46,569 bases of DNA from Ignavibacterium sp. (GTDB lineage Bacteria; Bacteroidota; Ignavibacteria; Ignavibacteriales; Ignavibacteriaceae). A program made the position numbers and the translations under genes. Positions 44,185 through 46,569 of this stretch are shown one piece after another (the stretch's first letter is position 1; the number at the start of each line of letters is the position of its first letter). The stretch is taken from NCBI GenBank assembly GCA_020354005.1, contig CP070637.1, positions 2,530,005-2,576,573 of the forward strand, read 5' to 3'. The notes under the pieces are model-generated. The model worked only from the letters and a program-made list of their open reading frames with translations. It was not told the DNA's origin and made no database searches.

Positions 44185-45464
44185 AATTCCAACTCCGCAT
44201 ATGGCATATGCTGGTTATATTCTGGATCTTAATCTTAGTATTCCGAATGAAATTTCTCTACAACTTAATTCAACTTTGGGAAAAATATTTTCTGTTATTA
44301 ACCAATGATCTCCAAAAGGCAATTCAGCTGCTGGATTCACAATTACTTGATGTATTAATATCAATTACATTATTCATATTAATTCCCGCTCTTTTTTTAT
44401 TCTTCAGAAAGAAACTTAAATTTTTAAGTATCAATATTAATTTTTCACTTGCAGTACTATTAACTCTTCTTTTAGCATTTGTGTTTGCACCAATAATAAC
44501 AGATGAAAATCCCGAATTCCAAAAAGATTTGAGAATGACAAAACTACTCCCACCATTTTCAAAAGTAAAAGTTTTGCATCTTAAAGCGGGAGATATTTCG
44601 AATAGTTCAGCGGCAGAAAAATTTATTGCATTTAAAAATCAAATAGTAAAACAATCTTATGCAAATAATATAATATTTATTGACAATATTAAGAGAAAGC
44701 CAGACAAAATTATTTATCTTCAAAAAGAAAAATCCGGAGAGCTTGATTTAAATCGAGTACAATTAAAAAATAATAAATCTATAGTAACAAATAAATCTTT
44801 TATCTTGGGTACAGATGAGTTTGGAAGAGATATTTTTACACGGTTGGTTTACGGTGTGAGAATTTCAATACTGGTTGGACTTGGTTCTGTTGTTGTGTCC
44901 CTTTTAATAGGTTTATCTTTAGGTTTTATTGCTGGAACAAGAGGGGGGATAATTGATATTATATTTAGCAGGTTAACTGATCTGTTTTTAGCTTTTCCAA
45001 TAATATATTTGATAATTTTAATACTGGCAATGTTTGGCAATTCACTGTTGACGGTTATCATAGTATTAGGTTTGTCCGGCTGGATGAGCTTATTTAAAAT
45101 TGTTAAGAGTGAAGTTCTATCTGTAAAAAATAAGGACTACATTACCTCGGCGGTAATGATGGGATTACCAAAAATGACGATACTCACAAAAGAAATTTTA
45201 CCGGTGATTATGATCCCAATAATTGTTAACGTAATATTTCAGTTTAGTAATGTAATTTTGGCAGAGTCAGCACTTAGTTACTTAGGACTTGGAACGGGTA
45301 ATTCGTATCCTTCGTGGGGCGCAATGATTGAATCGGGGCAACAATACATTACAAAGGCATGGTGGATGATCTTATTTCCTGGCATTATATTAATTTTCAC
45401 ATTATTTTCTGCAAATAATCTCGGGAAGAATTTAAATAAAGCAAACATATCTGTAATGCATTAA
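44181..45464 (+). CDS. Peptide/nickel-type ABC transporter permease (OppC/DppC-like) with unusual N-terminal extension and insertion
   Basis: A 427-residue permease; family members are about 300. The conserved core is ILGTDEFGRDIFTRLVYGVRISILVGL (about 209-235) plus the docking loop YITSAVMMGLPKMTILTKEILPVIMIPI and SYLGLGTGNSYPSWGAMI. Two extra hydrophobic segments lie at about 9-23 and 57-76 before the family's first helix (about 88-105). A loop of about 100 residues, predicted outside the cytoplasm (106-207, including a charged HLKAGDIS...NIIFIDNIKRKPDK stretch), separates LPPFSK from LGTDEFGRD, which are normally close. Start TTG, overlapping the previous gene. Its stop overlaps the kinase ATG by 1 nt (TAATG). 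Confidence 0.88.
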   Translation: MKFQLRIWHMLVIFWILILVFRMKFLYNLIQLWEKYFLLLTNDLQKAIQLLDSQLLDVLISITLFILIPALFLFFRKKLKFLSININFSLAVLLTLLLAFVFAPIITDENPEFQKDLRMTKLLPPFSKVKVLHLKAGDISNSSAAEKFIAFKNQIVKQSYANNIIFIDNIKRKPDKIIYLQKEKSGELDLNRVQLKNNKSIVTNKSFILGTDEFGRDIFTRLVYGVRISILVGLGSVVVSLLIGLSLGFIAGTRGGIIDIIFSRLTDLFLAFPIIYLIILILAMFGNSLLTVIIVLGLSGWMSLFKIVKSEVLSVKNKDYITSAVMMGLPKMTILTKEILPVIMIPIIVNVIFQFSNVILAESALSYLGLGTGNSYPSWGAMIESGQQYITKAWWMILFPGIILIFTLFSANNLGKNLNKANISVMH

Positions 45465-46569
45465 TGATTAATCAAAGATTTAATATTGTAAAACACATTG
45501 GCAAAGGAAGAAGTGATGTTTTTCTTTGTAAAGACCTTGATAATAGTGGTAAAGAAGTAGCCGTAAAATTTCTTCCCCGCGGTGTTGATAAAGAAGAGTT
45601 AATGTTCTTCAGGAATGAATATTTCTTACTTCAGAATTTAGACCATCCGAATATAATTGAGGAATTTGAATTTGGTGAAGTAGTAATAGTTGATCAAGAG
45701 GATCCGGTAGAAGTTGGTACGCACTTCATTTCACTTGAATATTTTGATTCAGTTGAACTGTTTCAATATCAATCACTAAAAGATGAAAGAAACCTTAAAG
45801 AAATATTAAAACAGCTTTGTTCTGTATTGTACTATCTGCATCAATCAAATTACATTTACTACGATCTTAAACCTGAAAATATTTTGGTTTCATCAATTTC
45901 AGATACCCCCCAGATTAAGCTTATCGATCTCGGACTGGCAGAAGTAGTAACAGATAAAACAGAATATTCAGTTAAAGGTACAACAGAATATATTGCTCCG
46001 GAGTTATTGAAGAAGGAAGAACATGATTACCGTGTTGATCTTTATTCACTCGGTATGATTCTCTACAGGATAATCTACAACCGTCTGCCTTTTGAAACCA
46101 ATAATGATATTGAAATATATAAAGCTCAGGTAGAACAAGAATTTTATTTTCCGGAACAGTCAAATTTTAGTCCTGAACTTGTTTTAATTGCTAAAAAGTT
46201 ATTGCAAAAAGATCCAAATGAAAGATATGCAAACGCACTTCAGGTAATTTGCGATCTCGGTTTTAGCATTACAGAATCGATTTACCATCATTTTGTGCCC
46301 GCAAAGGTGTTCAGCAATAGATGGGATATGGTAAATATACTTACTACTTATATAGACGATAAGAGCAGTAGTGAAGTATTTACTATAAAAGGTTTTGCGG
46401 GTGCCGGGAAAAGTGCTTTAATAAACAAGATGTATGAAGTAATTCCGAATTCAATTTTAATAAGAAATACTCAGGGCATAAACGGAATCAATCTTATTCG
46501 GTTAATTATTAAAAGGATAATCTTTTCCGGTATGGTTTATCCTGTGCTTGAGAGGCACGAAAAGGAACT
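45464..46569 (+). CDS. Serine/threonine protein kinase fused to a P-loop NTPase domain (partial, runs off window)
   Basis: Open to the end of the window (368 codons visible). The kinase domain spans about 1-270: glycine loop IGKGRSDVFL (third glycine absent), K35 in VAVKFLP, catalytic D134 and N139 in IYYDLKPENIL (the usual HRD reads YYD), metal D155 in LIDLGLAE (DFG reads DLG), TEYIAPE, VDLYSLGMILYRI and PNERYANALQ. All catalytic residues needed are present, so it may be active. A P-loop GFAGAGKS at 310-317 starts a second, AAA/NACHT-like domain. This architecture fits large STK-ATPase sensor proteins, often with GAF or histidine kinase modules further on. It overlaps the upstream permease by 1 nt, suggesting co-expression with the importer. 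Confidence 0.9.
   Translation, partial: MINQRFNIVKHIGKGRSDVFLCKDLDNSGKEVAVKFLPRGVDKEELMFFRNEYFLLQNLDHPNIIEEFEFGEVVIVDQEDPVEVGTHFISLEYFDSVELFQYQSLKDERNLKEILKQLCSVLYYLHQSNYIYYDLKPENILVSSISDTPQIKLIDLGLAEVVTDKTEYSVKGTTEYIAPELLKKEEHDYRVDLYSLGMILYRIIYNRLPFETNNDIEIYKAQVEQEFYFPEQSNFSPELVLIAKKLLQKDPNERYANALQVICDLGFSITESIYHHFVPAKVFSNRWDMVNILTTYIDDKSSSEVFTIKGFAGAGKSALINKMYEVIPNSILIRNTQGINGINLIRLIIKRIIFSGMVYPVLERHEKE

Noticed and set aside
1-46569. Mobile elements, CRISPR arrays, tRNA or rRNA genes
   Set aside because: No transposase, integrase, regularly spaced repeats, cloverleaf-like segments or rRNA sequence were recognised anywhere in the window.

Overview
The window is a gene-dense, AT-rich stretch of a Gram-negative chromosome. 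Gene content points to the Ignavibacteria / wider Bacteroidota-Chlorobi assemblage. The evidence is lipid A genes (lpxB, lpxK), AT-rich coding sequence, weak or absent Shine-Dalgarno sites at many starts, and at least one near-perfect Bacteroidota-type promoter (TTTG, 19-nt spacer, TAnnTTTG, at 13532-13562). The lineage call is an inference from gene content and recalled family resemblance, not from a search. I see no tRNA, rRNA, CRISPR array, insertion sequence or prophage. The region reads as stable chromosome with a few accessory elements.

Layout. The window opens with the tail of a beta-propeller-like protein and nadK (+). Positions 1270-5028 hold a compact minus-strand operon: two ATP-grasp (D-Ala-D-Ala ligase-like) enzymes, a GNAT acetyltransferase and a canonical lysine 2,3-aminomutase. 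This is the best candidate for an undescribed system, a putative pathway making a beta-lysine-containing amide or dipeptide. Then come recG (-), dgt (+), plsY-gpsA (-), a long aldo/keto reductase (-) and a small outer-membrane beta-barrel-like protein (-). A 54-residue basic protein with its own promoter and terminator (+) follows, then a second, divergent KamA-family radical SAM enzyme whose substrate-binding aspartates are replaced (+).

The middle holds ogt, nfu, ansA and a four-gene minus-strand run queC-queF-glnD-murI, then an MFS transporter. From tpiA onward almost everything is on the plus strand. Next is a membrane-fused GH2-like protein that appears to lack the acid/base glutamate, followed by smc, a HAD phosphatase, an ICMT/PEMT-like methyltransferase, lpxB, a DUF374 acyltransferase, lpxK, ppdK, queA and ispD.

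The right end is a peptide/nickel-type ABC importer split into two divergent units. The two ATPases are on the minus strand. The lipoprotein binding protein and two permeases are on the plus strand, and the plus unit overlaps by one base a Ser/Thr kinase fused to a P-loop NTPase domain that runs off the window.

Functional themes are membrane and envelope lipid synthesis (gpsA, plsY, lpxB, lpxK, acyltransferase), queuosine synthesis split over two loci (queC-queF and queA), nucleotide and DNA maintenance (dgt, recG, smc, ogt), central carbon metabolism (tpiA, ppdK), and two separate KamA-type radical SAM aminomutases within 13 kb. Many starts are non-ATG (TTG for dgt, the aldo/keto reductase, lpxK and the second permease; probably ATT for the first ATP-grasp gene).
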